The translations under genes were made by a program, and so were the position numbers. A stretch of 64,000 bases of DNA from Arthrinium phaeospermum (lineage: Eukaryota > Ascomycota > Sordariomycetes > Amphisphaeriales > Apiosporaceae): the NCBI GenBank assembly GCA_006503535.1, contig QYRS01000009.1, positions 1,426,001 through 1,490,000 of the forward strand, given 5' to 3'. The notes beneath the pieces were generated by a model. It saw nothing but the letters and a program-made list of their open reading frames with translations. It ran no database searches and was not told the origin of the DNA. Numbering within the stretch: the first letter of the stretch is position 1; each line of letters starts with the position of its first letter. Positions 44,052 through 56,300 of this stretch are shown piece after piece.

Positions 44052-44459
44052 TTACGCCCCAAGCCCCGTATCATCCCCCCGATCATGCGCCGCCGCCTTC
44101 CTCAACGTCATGCGCTCACTCTGCGCCCGATCCCGCGCATGCGCCTCTTCAGAGTGAATGACGCCGCCCGACGGCGGGGTCATCGAAACACCACCAGTAG
44201 ACTTCTTGTCGCTCCCACTGCTTGCCCCGGCTTCGGCGGCTTTCCGCAGAGTCTGCCGGTCGCTCTGCGTTGCTGCCGCTGTTTCCGTCGACCGTTCGCG
44301 CCCGGCGACGTCGTCGTCGGCTGGAATGACTCCGCCGCTAGTGCCCGGCGGTGCAGCACTTTGGGCGTTATGGGAAATGGTATTGCTGGGCTTGTCGTGA
44401 TCGGAGGAGGAGAGGCCCGACTTCAGCTCCGACTTGAGCTTCTGGAGTATCTCGGGCAT
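44052..44459 (-). CDS. Small hydrophilic repeat protein
   Basis: Intron-free frame of 135 residues starting MPEILQKLKSELKSG. No signal peptide, Cys or membrane segment. Two related units: SGGVIPADDDVAGRERS...QSDRQTLRKAAEAG and SGGVIHSEEAHARDRAQSERMTLRKAAAH, each starting SGGVI and ending in (R)xTLRKAA. Composition is Ala/Ser/Asp/Arg-rich, as in stress-induced or intrinsically disordered small fungal proteins. The 147-bp gap to the stop of the convergent DUF7580-type gene is short. Not recognised. Confidence 0.65.
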   Translation of the reverse strand: MPEILQKLKSELKSGLSSSDHDKPSNTISHNAQSAAPPGTSGGVIPADDDVAGRERSTETAAATQSDRQTLRKAAEAGASSGSDKKSTGGVSMTPPSGGVIHSEEAHARDRAQSERMTLRKAAAHDRGDDTGLGA

Positions 44460-45312
44460 GATGACGTATGCCGATGTAAATGAAGCAAGCTTCAGTATGA
44501 CGAAGACGGAGTGTGTGCAAAATAGGCACAGCTTGGTCGCATATGTTGTAACTTATTTTTGACCGGGCAGTAGTATTAGTAGTAGTAGTATCGCAACAAT
44601 GATAGTTGGTGGTTGGCCCTTGCTGTTATGTTACTTCGTAAGTTCCACTGACTGGGTTGCTCTCTTTCACCCAGACTGTGTGGTCGCCGATCTCATCATA
44701 TTTGGGTTGGTTTCTACAGATGCCCCCCGCAGCAGGTCATCATCCTGACGCCAGATCGTCCCGAACCCACCAAACCCACTACCCCCCTTCTAGCGTCGTC
44801 ATTGCTTATTTCAACTTGCCCTATCATGGCGATTATCAGGTGCAAGCCTACTCGATCTGCGACAGCACCTCTTACAGTGCCTACAGACAGATGCCACCGG
44901 GTGGCTTTGCTTATCCTTAAGGAGACTTGCCCGGTACATCCTCGTAAGGGCTTGTCGTGTTGCTAGGTACCAGTCTAGACATTCATATCGAACCGAGTTT
45001 CACTGAAGCTAAATGGAAACATGACATGATGCTTGGTGACATGGGGTTCAGAATATCTTTTTCTAGGGAACTACATATACCACACATTTCTTTACTATAT
45101 GTTTCTTTATCCAACAGTGGTGAGCGTCCATGACGCGCTCTCCTTCGTGGTCTTTTTCTAGACGTGGGCAACTGGTTCCTCTCCGAACAATATGGTATCA
45201 CTATAAAAAGCAAAGAGATCCCGGAATGCATGTCAAAAGAAAAAAAGCCCGAAGCCGCATTCAATGCTGCTCTGGACTATCCATCTATCGTAGGCGTGCC
45301 ATTTACCAGGGA
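44460..45312. other. Intergenic region with TAG microsatellite
   Basis: About 850 bp between two minus-strand genes. It contains a short (TAG)n run at 44571-44591 and a plus-strand frame (to 44920) with no supporting features, which I reject. Confidence 0.5.
44571..44591. repeat. TAG trinucleotide microsatellite
   Basis: About six TAG units with one interruption, in the promoter region of the small repeat-protein gene. Confidence 0.75.
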
Positions 45313-48111
45313 TTACATGACGGACTATGGAGCGTAGAATGTTAGCGTCTTGCTCGGCATATATAATGATATAAGAAGTTGGACTTACGCAATCAGATTC
45401 AGCCTTTCCTACTGGGACACCCATCTCCTCGAAGGTGGCAGGACCTGGCTTAGGCTTGGGCTTGGGGGGGCCGGCAGGGGCAGTGGCGGCGGAGTTGGCC
45501 GTGCTGGTGCTTGCAGCCGGCGACGGCATGTTGGGGCGCGCTTGGGTCGGAGGCGCGCTCGACCGTCCGCCACCATCCATCGTATGTTGCTTCAAGGGAA
45601 GCTGTGGCGGTCTGGCATTGCCCATAGGAGGGCCCGCACCGCCACTCATACTGGGTGATGGCATATTGGGAACAGCCGATCCTCTTCCTCCATAGTTGTC
45701 TTGAGGATGCTGTGACGACGTACGTCCGCCGTACCCGGGTCCCGGGTGGCTACCACCTTGGGGCCCATAGCCTCCACCTGGCGGGTACTGGTTCTGAGGC
45801 GGCGGCATGTGTGGATTGTGTCGGCCGTGTGCTGGGCTGCCCGGACCACCTGGCAGCCGCTGGTCGTAAACGGCTGATTGCGAGCGGTGATCAGGGCCCG
45901 AGGCCCTGTAACCCTGCGGCACTTGGGGACCACCCCAGCCGGCGGAAGCAGGCCGGTTCCGGTTTGGATCCATGCCCGCCGGAGGGATAAGGTTACTACC
46001 CATTTGACCAGTGGATTGCGACTGGCGCATGCCAGGGCCAGGCTGCGTCCGAATGCCAAAGGCGCTCCCTGGCCGATCAGCCGAGGGACGAACGCCACCA
46101 TTGTAGTATGGAGACTGGGCTTGCCTCATGTCGTCTTCCGGGTAAGGAGCCGCGGACCTAGCTCGCGGGAGAGCGAGGGGGTTTGGTCGGTCATCCTCAG
46201 GATAGGGTGCACTCGACTTTGGGCGGCTAGCCAGGTTGGGGTTGAAGGCTGGCCCTCGTGGATCAGACGGGTCACCGCTGTCATATGGGGCTCCTCTGGG
46301 GGAGGGTTGAGGGGAAGGCCCGGGCGATGGTCGCGGCGACTCGCGTTCGGATAAGGCAGGCATTCCGGTAACAGGTTGCTTGAACCTGTCTGGGCGTTTG
46401 CCTCGCTGCGATCCGTACTGAGACTTTATCCTCGTCAGGGTTGTTGTTTCGTGATCCTGCTTGGACAGGGTCTTTGCGTGAGAGAGTCCATCCAATCGAC
46501 CGACCGCATCCGTGTTGCCGTGTTCTGCTGCCAGTTCGTACCACTTCCTAGCCTCTCTCAGGTTCTTCTCCACATGTATACCGATCTCGTTGTAGTATCC
46601 CATGGCGAACTCTCCGGTGGGGAGCTTCTGCTTGGCGGCAAGCTGGGCGTACTTGTAGGCCAGCTGCTCGTTCTTGGCAAACGTGTTCTCGTATCCGAAC
46701 AGGAACCATCTGCTGACGCCGAGGCAAGCTTCGGGCTGGCCTTGTCTCGCTGCCAACCCATAGTAGTGAAGGGAGAGCGCGGGGCTGAATTCGCATCCCA
46801 GTTGACAAAGCTCGTAGGCTTGGCCCATTTTCAGCTGCGCCTTCCCAAATCCTAGGTAGGCGGCCTTTTCGATGTATTTCCGCGCCGCATTGATGTCACT
46901 GGGCAGCAAGCCCTCGGGGATGCTTACGTCCGGGAGATCCCGAGCGATAAGCATGCCATATACAAAGGCACCCTGAGGAGCGTCTTCATCGGCTGTGCTG
47001 GCGGCGTCGTGGATAAGCTCCAGGCCCCTCGGAACGTTTCGGGGTTGGTTATGCTGGCCCATCAGATAAATCATGCCCAACCGATATGATGCTGCCGAAT
47101 CGTTCTGCTGCAGACCCATTTCGTAGTGTTTGAGGGCCTTCTCAGCATCATTGGAGTTCTCGTAGAGCATTCCGATTCTGTAATCGGCACGCCCCCACCC
47201 TGCTCGTGCCGCTTCGTCGTAATCGGCCCATGCCTGCTTCTTATCCTGTCTGAAACCAAATCTGCCGAATTCCCACCACTTTCCTCGGATGAAGACAGCC
47301 TCGGGGTGCTTCTGTTCGGCGAGATAGTTGATGATGTTCAGGGCATCCAATCGGAGTTCATGCTCGATCTTGGGGGTGACAGGTCGAGCATCGCGACTGC
47401 CGGACGATTGCGTTAACTCGAAGTCTCGTGCGGCACATTCGGCAGCGATTTCGACGTAGGCTAGGACATCCCGAGCCCAGCAGATTTGCATGTCGGGGTC
47501 GTTCGAGTGCAGCACAGTTTGGCGGCTTTCGGCCAAAACGGCCTCCTTTTCGTCATCGCCAGGCGGAATGTGCTCGCCCTCCACCTTGGGGAAGGGCGAG
47601 AAGGAAGGCAAGTCGCGCATGTCCTTTGATTGCTGTTTCTGCTGCTGCTGGTACTGTTGGCCGTAGCCGGTGTTGAGCACGGTCGAAAGCGAGGGTTCGC
47701 GGCCGTGCCGAGACTGTGCACCGCCGGCCGATGAGCTATGTGTGCTGCCGTTTCTAGATCCAGGAGAGCGAGCTTCGAGTTCCATGCGCTGGAGGTCTTG
47801 TTGTATGTTCTGGGGGACCTCTGGCATAACCCTGCGGTAGCGGCACTTTTTGTTAGCTTTTTCGGGTACCCCCGCCTTGATCAATGGGATCGGACGGAAT
47901 ACGAGAGGATGGGCAGCAAGGGTTGGGCCCCCAAATGACACACGCAACCAGAAAAGAATGCGACACGATGCGGTGTCACGGGAGGGAGAGAGGGATTGAC
48001 AAGAAAGATGCAAAGTCCAAAAGTCTCTTACCTTTGCGGTGCTGGGGCGACGACCTCGGGCATATAATAGTCATCAGTCCCAGGATAAAAGGTGGCTCCA
48101 AGATGCGACAT
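45313..48111 (-). CDS. Chitin synthase activator Chs4/Skt5, Sel1 repeats and CaaX box
   Basis: Activator and anchor of class III/IV-type chitin synthase at sites of growth and septation. Three exons (48032-48111, 45389-47831, 45313-45324; introns 200 and 64 bp) give 844 residues. Exon 1 starts MSHLGATFYPGTDDYYMPE; the join gives RVMPEVPQNIQQDLQRME, a family hallmark. Sel1-type repeats span about residues 180-480 (PEAVFIRGKWWEFG, ADYRIGMLYENSNDAEKALKHYEMGL, AQLKMGQAYELCQLG, GEFAMGYYNEIGIHVEKNLREARKWYELAAEHGN in part). A long Pro/Gly/Ser/Arg-rich tail follows. The last exon is only 12 bp and encodes Ser-Val-Met-stop, so the protein ends ESDC-SVM, a farnesylation-type CaaX box as in yeast Chs4. 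The intron thus sits right after the prenylated Cys; its retention would remove the anchor. Confidence 0.93.
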
Positions 48112-51100
48112 GTTGGCGGGATTGGGTTGGGTCTTTGCGGCTGTTCCGATCCTGCATAAAGAAAGAAAACAATCAAACTGTCAGCACAATGGTCCCGAGC
48201 CAATCGTCTTCTTTGGAAGGATGGATGGTCCAAGAAACGGTATTGCGGCTGCAGAAAGAAAGCTGACGGCCTCTTTACGACCCCTACAGCTATGTACAAA
48301 AGGGATGTATACAAGATGTATGTATGGAGGCAGGCTCCAGGCAGAGTAGATGGTGGCGGGGTCTGGATTTGAGCTGCAAGCGGGTGGGTTCTGTCCCTCT
48401 CTAAAATAGTTGGGCGGCGCTGCTTGTTGACTTGGAGGAATTGGACAGGCCTCTCCTTACTCGGCGGGACACGCTAAGAAACCTGGAAAATGGGGATTTA
48501 GTTCCAATGGCTGTGTTGTCGTCAGCCGGCGCCCAGAATAAAGAAGCTCAGCCCTGATCTGAAGCCGATTTCCGAGCAACAAGAACCCCAGAGCTTTGGT
48601 GGGAGGCGAGGTGAGATGGTAAAATGGTAGTGAGGCCGCCCTTGAAGACCAGCGAAGCGATTGTAGTTTGGGGCGCTGTAAGTCTGCAGCTTGCTTAGAA
48701 ACACGAATTGCCCGTCTGAACGTTGATGTCTCAGTGTTGGTTGAATGGATTTCGCGTGGCTTATTTTCCGCTTTCGGCCAGAGACGAGTCAACCACGTTC
48801 TTGGGGATTTTGGGGCAGTTGGTCGTTCAGGCCGAATTCCAGTCGCAGCAGGTGGTGGTGGCAGGGGGAAGCGGTTGACCTTGAAGTGGACTTTGGTGGG
48901 TTGGACGCGCAGGACCGTCCGTCGTCATTCACACCCTCTTGTCCCAGTCGCATGAAGAAACCCCGAGGCCTTTGTTTAAAGGAGATGATGAGTGTGGAGT
49001 TGATGCCTGCCGTCGCTGAGGGCGTTGGGTGGGCTTAGAGCTATCGATTTTACGGAGTCCGATAATCCAGGCAGCCGAACAATAATTCAGACTGCTCCAA
49101 AAAGTGGCATGGGATGAAGCGGACAGCTAGCTGCATCTCTCCTGAATCTTTAATCAAACCTCATGTTTCATGAACTGGCTGAGCAGTGAGGCAGGTCAAT
49201 GAATACACATGGCACATGGGCTCTGCCACACCATCAGACGAACTTGAATCAGATGCTTGACGATGCGATACACCGTTCCGGCTCGGGTCGCTGCTTCCCC
49301 GCCGACAATTGGGAGGCCAGACCTGTAAACGTGCGCTGCAACCCACTAAGAGAGAGAGCCAAGAACCCCTGTAACGAGCCGCGAAGACCCCCAATCTGGT
49401 GCATGCATATTGGAAGTGGGACTGGTAGTAATATGGAATAAGCTTACCTGATCTTTGATGGCGGATAATTCCTCACTTCGAAATGAATAGAAGGTGCCCG
49501 GGTGCCCGTCCGAGATGAGCCACTGCACTGCTGTTCTATCAACGCTGACGATGGTACGTAGGTGTGTAGGTTAAGTCTGTCGTTCAAATAGCGTATGAAG
49601 TAGGTCACTCTCTCGTCTTACTTCAATTGTTCCCGTGCGTCGGTCGTCTGTCTGATCAGGTGCACTTTATGTGGGATGGCAAGACGTCATTTGGAGAGGG
49701 ATGTGGGGTGGATGCGGTTGCGAAAGTGGTTTTTCTGTCTCAAACAAACAACATCTATACATAAGGAGAGGTTGGAACCCAGAGGAGACAAGGGAAATGA
49801 CGGGACAAGTGTCAAATTGCTACGGGGCGTGAGTGCTGACGAATGGATTAAGTATGTAGGTATGTACGATTGGGATGCCCGAGTATGAGGCACAAAATGG
49901 CTGCTTCGTTGATTGCTATCGTGGGATGTTACAAGTGCCACAGGACCTCATGCGGCCTTCAACCAGGCCTTCCTACCTGACGAACACCTTCTAATTACAG
50001 CTACTTGTGTTGGAACCTAAACGGCTATTGTTGGAGGCTTCCAATGTCACCAGACCCGGCCGGATGGGTCTGCTGTGTGTATCGCCAATGACTGCTTGTT
50101 TATTGACACCAACATACATCCAGTTATTACTACTAAAACGTTGGCTTACTCGCCCGCGGTTCTAGGTTTCCACATAGCACAAAGATGTTAGCCCCCAGCA
50201 TGAATCTATTTTAGGAAACTCCGAGATTCTTACCATATTCGCCATGGAGAGGAATTGCAAATGCAGTGTAGCTTGTGGAAGTTATTGAATCCTCCCGCTA
50301 ATTGTTCCGGAGATTGCAATAAGATCCTTCCGGATTCTACCGCACATTCGGTACATGAGTTTTGTCTGCAGCCTGTCAGCTTACGGAAGACGGAGCGACG
50401 GAAGTGATAACCTTCCATCTGTATGAGCATCGCTCTTTCGCCAGTCGAAATGCAGCAGGATTTGATATTGTTGCGGCCCAAATCCAAAGGAAGGGAGAAA
50501 AGGAATCCATTAGCATTGAGGCCCAACCGGCGACCGTCTGAGCAACACCACCACCTTTGCTTGCCTGCACATTGTGTCCTATAAATATGCATGGGCTGTG
50601 CTGGTCTATCTTGGAGCAGATGAGCCCTTTCGACTGCTAACACATTGACTCTACGCGCTTTCATCGTAGTAAGTAAGTTTAGATAAAGCGCGTTGGGGAT
50701 CATAAAATCTGGCCAACCGAAAGACTGCATGTGACCAGTCTTCCCTATCAGAAGACAACCAACAAGTCCATCTGACAGAGATATACTAAAAAACCACGGG
50801 GAATCTCATGTGATATGATCTGCTTGTGTTGCAGGGAGCATCTATAGACAGATAGATGTGACACATTAATGATCTTTTCCCCGAGGGGATATTAATCCGT
50901 AGAGAAGCTTGGTCCTCCCTTGATGAAGCATTGAAGACGGAGCTGAGATCGCAATGATGCGCCAGCATCAGCCACAAACGGGGCATCCCACTAAGTGTGG
51001 CTCAACAAGCTCAGCTCAGCCAGCTCCCTGCCCACAATGGCTAAGGCCCACGGCCCACTTGGGCTCAAGGCATGGAGTGGCCAGGCTGAGAGCTTGGTTG

Positions 51101-51397
51101 CGTCGCCTTGCCTCGACCAACCGGGGATCATCATCATCACCAGGGACATCCGAAAATACCACCAAATCACCAACAACTCAACAGCTTCTAATCACGAACG
51201 CAGAGACAATTCCTGCGCCACCCCCAGTTCTATCGCCAGTTCACTGTGAAAGCACCCTAATCGTACGTCCAAGTCTCGGGCATTTGGGAAAGACCACGAC
51301 GACACCGACGGTCCACCCGGTCTTATCCACGTCCACCTCTGATATCCCAACAACCACCTCACCCGAACCAACCAACAACCCCCCAGAGCCGCCCAAG
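48112..51397. other. Long intergenic region, Chs4 and Rpn12 promoters
   Basis: 3.3 kb between divergent starts. A CTTTATGCAG just upstream of the Chs4 ATG (minus strand, about 48150-48160) could be the acceptor of a 5' UTR intron. The minus-strand frame 50230-50730 has no recognisable feature. From 50954 the plus strand is open in frame with Rpn12, Pro/Thr/Ser-rich; I treat it as leader. No other gene seen. Confidence 0.5.
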
Positions 51398-52301
51398 ATG
51401 GCCGCCGAACGCACACTCCAACAAATCATCACCCAGCTAAAATCCAATCCCACCCTGCCCTACAACGAAGCCAGCAGCCTGCTCTCCAAAGCCAAGCTGT
51501 CGCTGCTGCAGCTCAACGCCCTCACACCCACCGCCAACGCCCCCGCGAACCTGCTGCTGCTCGCCCGCAGCGTCTACGAGCATGGCGCCCTCGCCTCGAT
51601 CCGCGCCCGCAACCCGGACGCCTTCACCCGCTACCTCTCGCAGCTGCAGCCCTTCTACGAGCTGCCGTCGTCCCAGCTCAAGCCCGACGCCGAGATGCGC
51701 AACAAGGTCACGGGGCTCTACCTGCTCTTGCTACTGACGCAGGGCCGCTACGCCGAGTTCCACAGCGAGCTTGAGAGCCTCGGCACGCGCGAGGGCATCG
51801 ACGGCCCCGACCGCATCGAGAGCGACCGGTTCTTGGGATACCCCGTCAAGCTGGAGCGCTGGCTCATGGAGGGTAGCTACGACCGCGTGTGGAAGGCCAT
51901 GAAGAAGGGCGAGGTCCCGAGCGAGGAGTACGGTGTATTCTCTGAAGTACGTTACTTTCTATCCATGAAGTCCAAATCCCCGCCCGGGGTTCGTTCCCTT
52001 GTGCTCTCTGCTAACGAAATTACGTAAACAGATTCTGACATCCCAAATCCGATCCGAAATCGCTTCCTCTTCCGAGCGCGCATACCCGTCTTTGCCTCTT
52101 AGTAGTACCAAGTCGCTGTTGTTCCTCGACTCTGAGGGCGCTGTGGTGGAGTTTGCTCGCCAACGCGGCTGGGCCGTTAGGGACGGTACCATTTACTTCC
52201 CCACGGCGGCTGAGGCAGGTGAGGAGGAGGAGAAGGACATTTCACAGATGGTTATTGAGAACACGCTGGGGTACGCACGGGAGCTGGAGACCATTGTCTA
52301 A
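51398..52301 (+). CDS. rpn12: 26S proteasome regulatory subunit Rpn12 (PSMD8)
   Basis: Lid subunit of the 19S regulatory particle, needed for late lid assembly and docking. Two exons (51398-51946, 52032-52301; intron 85 bp, branch GCTAACG) give 272 residues, the usual length. The N-terminal helical repeats (LLSKAKLSLLQLNAL, NLLLLARSVYEHGALASIRARN) lead to a CSN8/PSMD8/EIF3K domain (about 75-245: FTRYLSQLQPFYELPSSQLKP, NKVTGLYLLLLLTQGRYAEFHSELE, KLERWLMEGSYDRVWKAMK). The end (VIENTLGYARELETIV) is the conserved C-terminal helix. I chose the ATG at 51398 over the open upstream frame because family members begin with this AERTLQQI-type sequence. Confidence 0.93.
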
Positions 52302-53388
52302 GCCAATGTCCGCGGAGGGACCATGTGTCCCAGGTAGAGTCGACTGCTGTGCTACCACAACCAGCGGGTAGTATACATCCGTTGGGGCACAATGCTAGCA
52401 CGCCGGAAAGGATGCTGTTTAGCTGTAACATCACGAATATGACATTGAGCATGACCAGACCGAGACCTTTAGAGTTGACCGATTTGCATCAATAGAACTT
52501 GGAGGAAGGGCAGGCGATTGGGCATATGGCCATTATTCTTCGTCAAATAGAACCATTGCTATCCCAAACGCCGTTCTTCAACTGCATGACTCAAGATTTT
52601 GACTCTGATCAATGTGCCAGGAGCCACCATTTACTATGTCAAAATGATGCTCATGATATGTATACAATGAGGACCGAAGCAAAACCTCATGTTTAGCGAA
52701 TACCTCGTCAATCTCCTAAACTACATGATTAACCCCCGACTCCCAAGTTCTTTTCAATTAACAGCAGCTCCAAGTCTCAAAAGTAGATGCGTCTCAGTCC
52801 TGGCAAAATCACAAGTTGACCATGTCTGCGGTTGCGTTGCTAGCTCAGGTTCATTTCGACTTATAACTTACAATATCAAGGGGCTGGCTTCCTGTAAATA
52901 CCGAACAACAACTGGCAATCGACTTCACGAGACCAACGAGCAATGTTCTCGAAATCGCAACGCTCCGCGATAATTTATTCATATATTCTAGTCGAAGCAA
53001 TGAACATTCTTGTTACGTGTCTATAATTGGTGGGTGGGTGTACCATTGGTCAAACAGAATCGGGAGGGAGCCAGAACATTCACAATATCCATTTCAACAT
53101 CAAATATCAAGTACGTTTAAGAATTGCCAGAGATTTTTATAGTGGTGCCACCTGTATCACCACCGCGCCGAGGAAGGCAGGTAAGCAGGCAGCCGCCGGC
53201 CATGACACAGCCCACGCCCCCCATCTTCCCTTTTTGCCGCGTCTAAAGTGAGTAACTATTCTTTTTTGCTTGCTGTTGAGAATTACACCGACTCGCGGAG
53301 AGTGCACAGTTTCGATCTACACATCGATCTATTTGCCTGACCCTCTCGTCTCATCTTACTTCGTCGACCATATGCTCCGAACTCGTAT
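52302..53388. other. Intergenic region between convergent genes, no gene seen
   Basis: Holds the 3' UTRs of Rpn12 (plus) and alpha-COP (minus). About 1.1 kb, AT-rich, with only short frames. Confidence 0.55.
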
Positions 53389-56300
53389 CTATGCGAAGAG
53401 TCGGAGTCCGCTTCCGTGCTTACCGACTTCACAAACCTCACATACAACACACACGGTGCCCTTGTATTGGGAGTGGTACTTGGCACCGTCAAAGGAGCAT
53501 TCCTCGAATGCCGATCCGCTGTAAATAGGGGTATGTGATGCTGCGCAGATGTCGAACTCCGCAAATTGGTCAAACTCGATTTCGACGTTATCATGGGGGT
53601 TGCGCTCGCACGCCGCCTTCATCTTCTTGGCCTGTGATTTACATAATTAGTATAGTTCATTGGGGTGGTTGAGGTAAAGATAACTTACCGAGTCGGTGAT
53701 TCTGCCCGTGCCGCCGTTCGCCAAGATACGGCTGGCAAAGCTGAGCGCAGAGCTGTAGTTCTTGCTCCGGTTGGCCAAGTTCATCGCACTGAACAACGTG
53801 TATTGGCGGTGGGGGACGTGGATCTTGGGAATTGTGAAGTATGCCGACAGCTCGAGGCTGCGCTTTAATAATTCCGGGTTTGCGTTGACCTCGTCTTGCG
53901 AGCCAAGCTGTCGCCGGGCAAGCTCAATCATCATCGCAACCACGTATTCGCCGGCAGAGGTAATAAGCTTCTTGGCTTCCGTTGCCTCCGCTTCCGAAGA
54001 CACTGCGTTGAGGAACATACAATGCAAGACGCCCTTGAAGACGGCCAAGCAGTCCTCAAGCTTGTTGCTTCTCATCGCATCGTATCCCTTTTGCAGGTCG
54101 TTTGTCGTGATGTATTCGGGGTCACGGGGAATGATAGGGAGCACCTTTCTGGGATCCGTCTCGTCAAGTGTCCGGCGGATATAGTTGACCAAAGGTGGCA
54201 AACCAGCGGTTGCAGGGAGGTAAGATTTCGTGGCCGAGTAGATCTCCAAGAATCGAGGCTTGAGCGGCGCGAAGTTGACAGCACCAACCTGGCGGTTGAG
54301 CAAGTTCATGGCACTCTCGAAAGAACCTGCGGCGGCATGGTCTGCTGCCAGAGGCGAGTTCCTAGCCCACATGTCTGCTTCGCTGCTTGCTGCGCCGCCG
54401 GCATCTGTGCTCTCGACGTTGACGAAGTCCGCGTCGGCTTCAGGAATCTCGACATCACCCATGTCCCAGCCCGCGACATCCTCATCTTCGTCAACATCCA
54501 TTGCGCCGTTCTTCTTAGCGGCGGCATCATCTTCGGCGAATTCGTCATCCAGGCCATTGGCCGCGGCGGGCTCATCCTCCAAGTTCATGCCCTCGAGTTG
54601 GCCAGCAAGGGCCTTCTCGAAGAACGACTGAGATGTGGCCTTTGTCGGCCAGTTCGCCTTGTATGTGGGGACAACAGGCTGAGGTTGAGCCATAGGCTCT
54701 CCGATTTCAGGGAGAGTCAGCTGGTCTTCAGTAATGCCAGTCACTTCGAGGATCGACTGGCATTCCTCCTCCAAGCCATGGGCCTTTGCAGTCATGTATG
54801 CAAGGGGGTCTAAAAGCAGGTTAGTCAGGCAACTCAAATAGGGGAACCATGGAACATACATTGATCGATCTCCTTGAACATCTGTATCCGATCTTCCACC
54901 TCTCCAAGGTAAAGAGCATTCTGGAATCGCGCAGTGAAGTCTCCACGGTGCTCAGCAATCTTGGCCATCCTAGCCAGCTTGCTGTGGTCACCAGTAGAGA
55001 GGTAGAGGAAAGAAAGCTTGTCGAACTGCTTCTGCTTCTGGTAGGCCATCTCAACGACTTGGTGGTTACCATGTGCCAAAGCCTCGTCTCCCAGTCTCTT
55101 CCACAGCGCTGGTCTGTCAAGCTCCTTGCACATCTCTACAGCAACGTCGAGATTTCCGCACTCAATGGCGAGCTCGAAACGAGTGGCGGGGTCCTGGACG
55201 AATTGGAGGGCAATCTCAGGGTAGCCCTTCTTCTGCAGGTACGAGATGATAGACTGTCCAACCAGACTCGAAGTGCGAATGATGTTAAGCATCTCCTCGT
55301 AGTTGCGCTTGACCAGAGAAAGCTTGAAGCGGTATTCGGTGGGATCGATGAGAAGCACCTTGGGCTTGGCACTGCGGTCCAAACAGTACACGTTGCGACC
55401 CTTCACCCTCACAAGGTATACAGTCTGATCCAGTGTTCGGACAATTCCGTTATCGCCGTTCATCAGAGTGTACTTGATATGGTTGAGGGTCGAGTAGAGA
55501 AGAACGCCAGCGTCGTCCCAGGTGGCACTCTTGATACGGATCGTCTCATGAAGGGTGCTGACCTGCTCAAGAGTCTTGGTGACAATGGTCACATTGTGCT
55601 TGCTGAGCAGAGCAGCGTGGAGACCGTCGTTTGACCAGACCACATACTTGACACCGTTAACAGCCAACTCGGCGATGCTCTTCTTCTGTTGAATATCGTA
55701 GAGGTGGACAGCCGTGGGAGTGATAATCAGCAAGTTGCCGGTTCCGCCAAAGTAAATGTCAGTGGTTCCAACGGGAGGCTTGAATGACCGAGCAGTGTTG
55801 TTGGAGAGGTCCTTGATATCAACAGTCTGGGAAGCCGTGTTCAAGACAGCGAAACGGTTGCGAGCAACAAAGATAGCCGAGTTACCCTGGCCACGCTTGG
55901 AGTCGTTGGTATCCAGAGCTCCGGAGCCATCGCGGGGGAGGTTGATCAGCTCATACGAGCCGCCGTCGGAGGGCGAAGTAATCAGAACAGATCGCTCGGC
56001 CGGGTTGTAAGACAAAGTTCGAGGGGGGACCCAGGCGCTCCCCAGTCTCTTAAGAGAAAGCAGTGTCGGGCTCTCCTGGTTCTTCTGGAAATCGTAGGAG
56101 CGAACATGCTTTTCCTTGGTGATGAAGAACAGCGAGTTCTGGTGTACTGTGGAAGCCGGTCGTTCCCTTTCCAACTTGAAAACCATCACACCGTTATCGT
56201 GACCAGCAGCGAACAAGTTGATTTCGGGGTGGGCAGCAATAACCCAGAATCGGTCGTTCTCTCGCTTAAAGGATTGGACAGCTGTGCGCTTCTGTGAGTC

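Noticed and set aside
44657..44920. 87-codon plus-strand frame upstream of the small repeat-protein gene
   Set aside because: No recognisable feature; likely chance frame in promoter DNA.
50230..50730. 166-codon minus-strand frame between Chs4 and Rpn12
   Set aside because: No domain, signal peptide or splice context; residue composition looks random.
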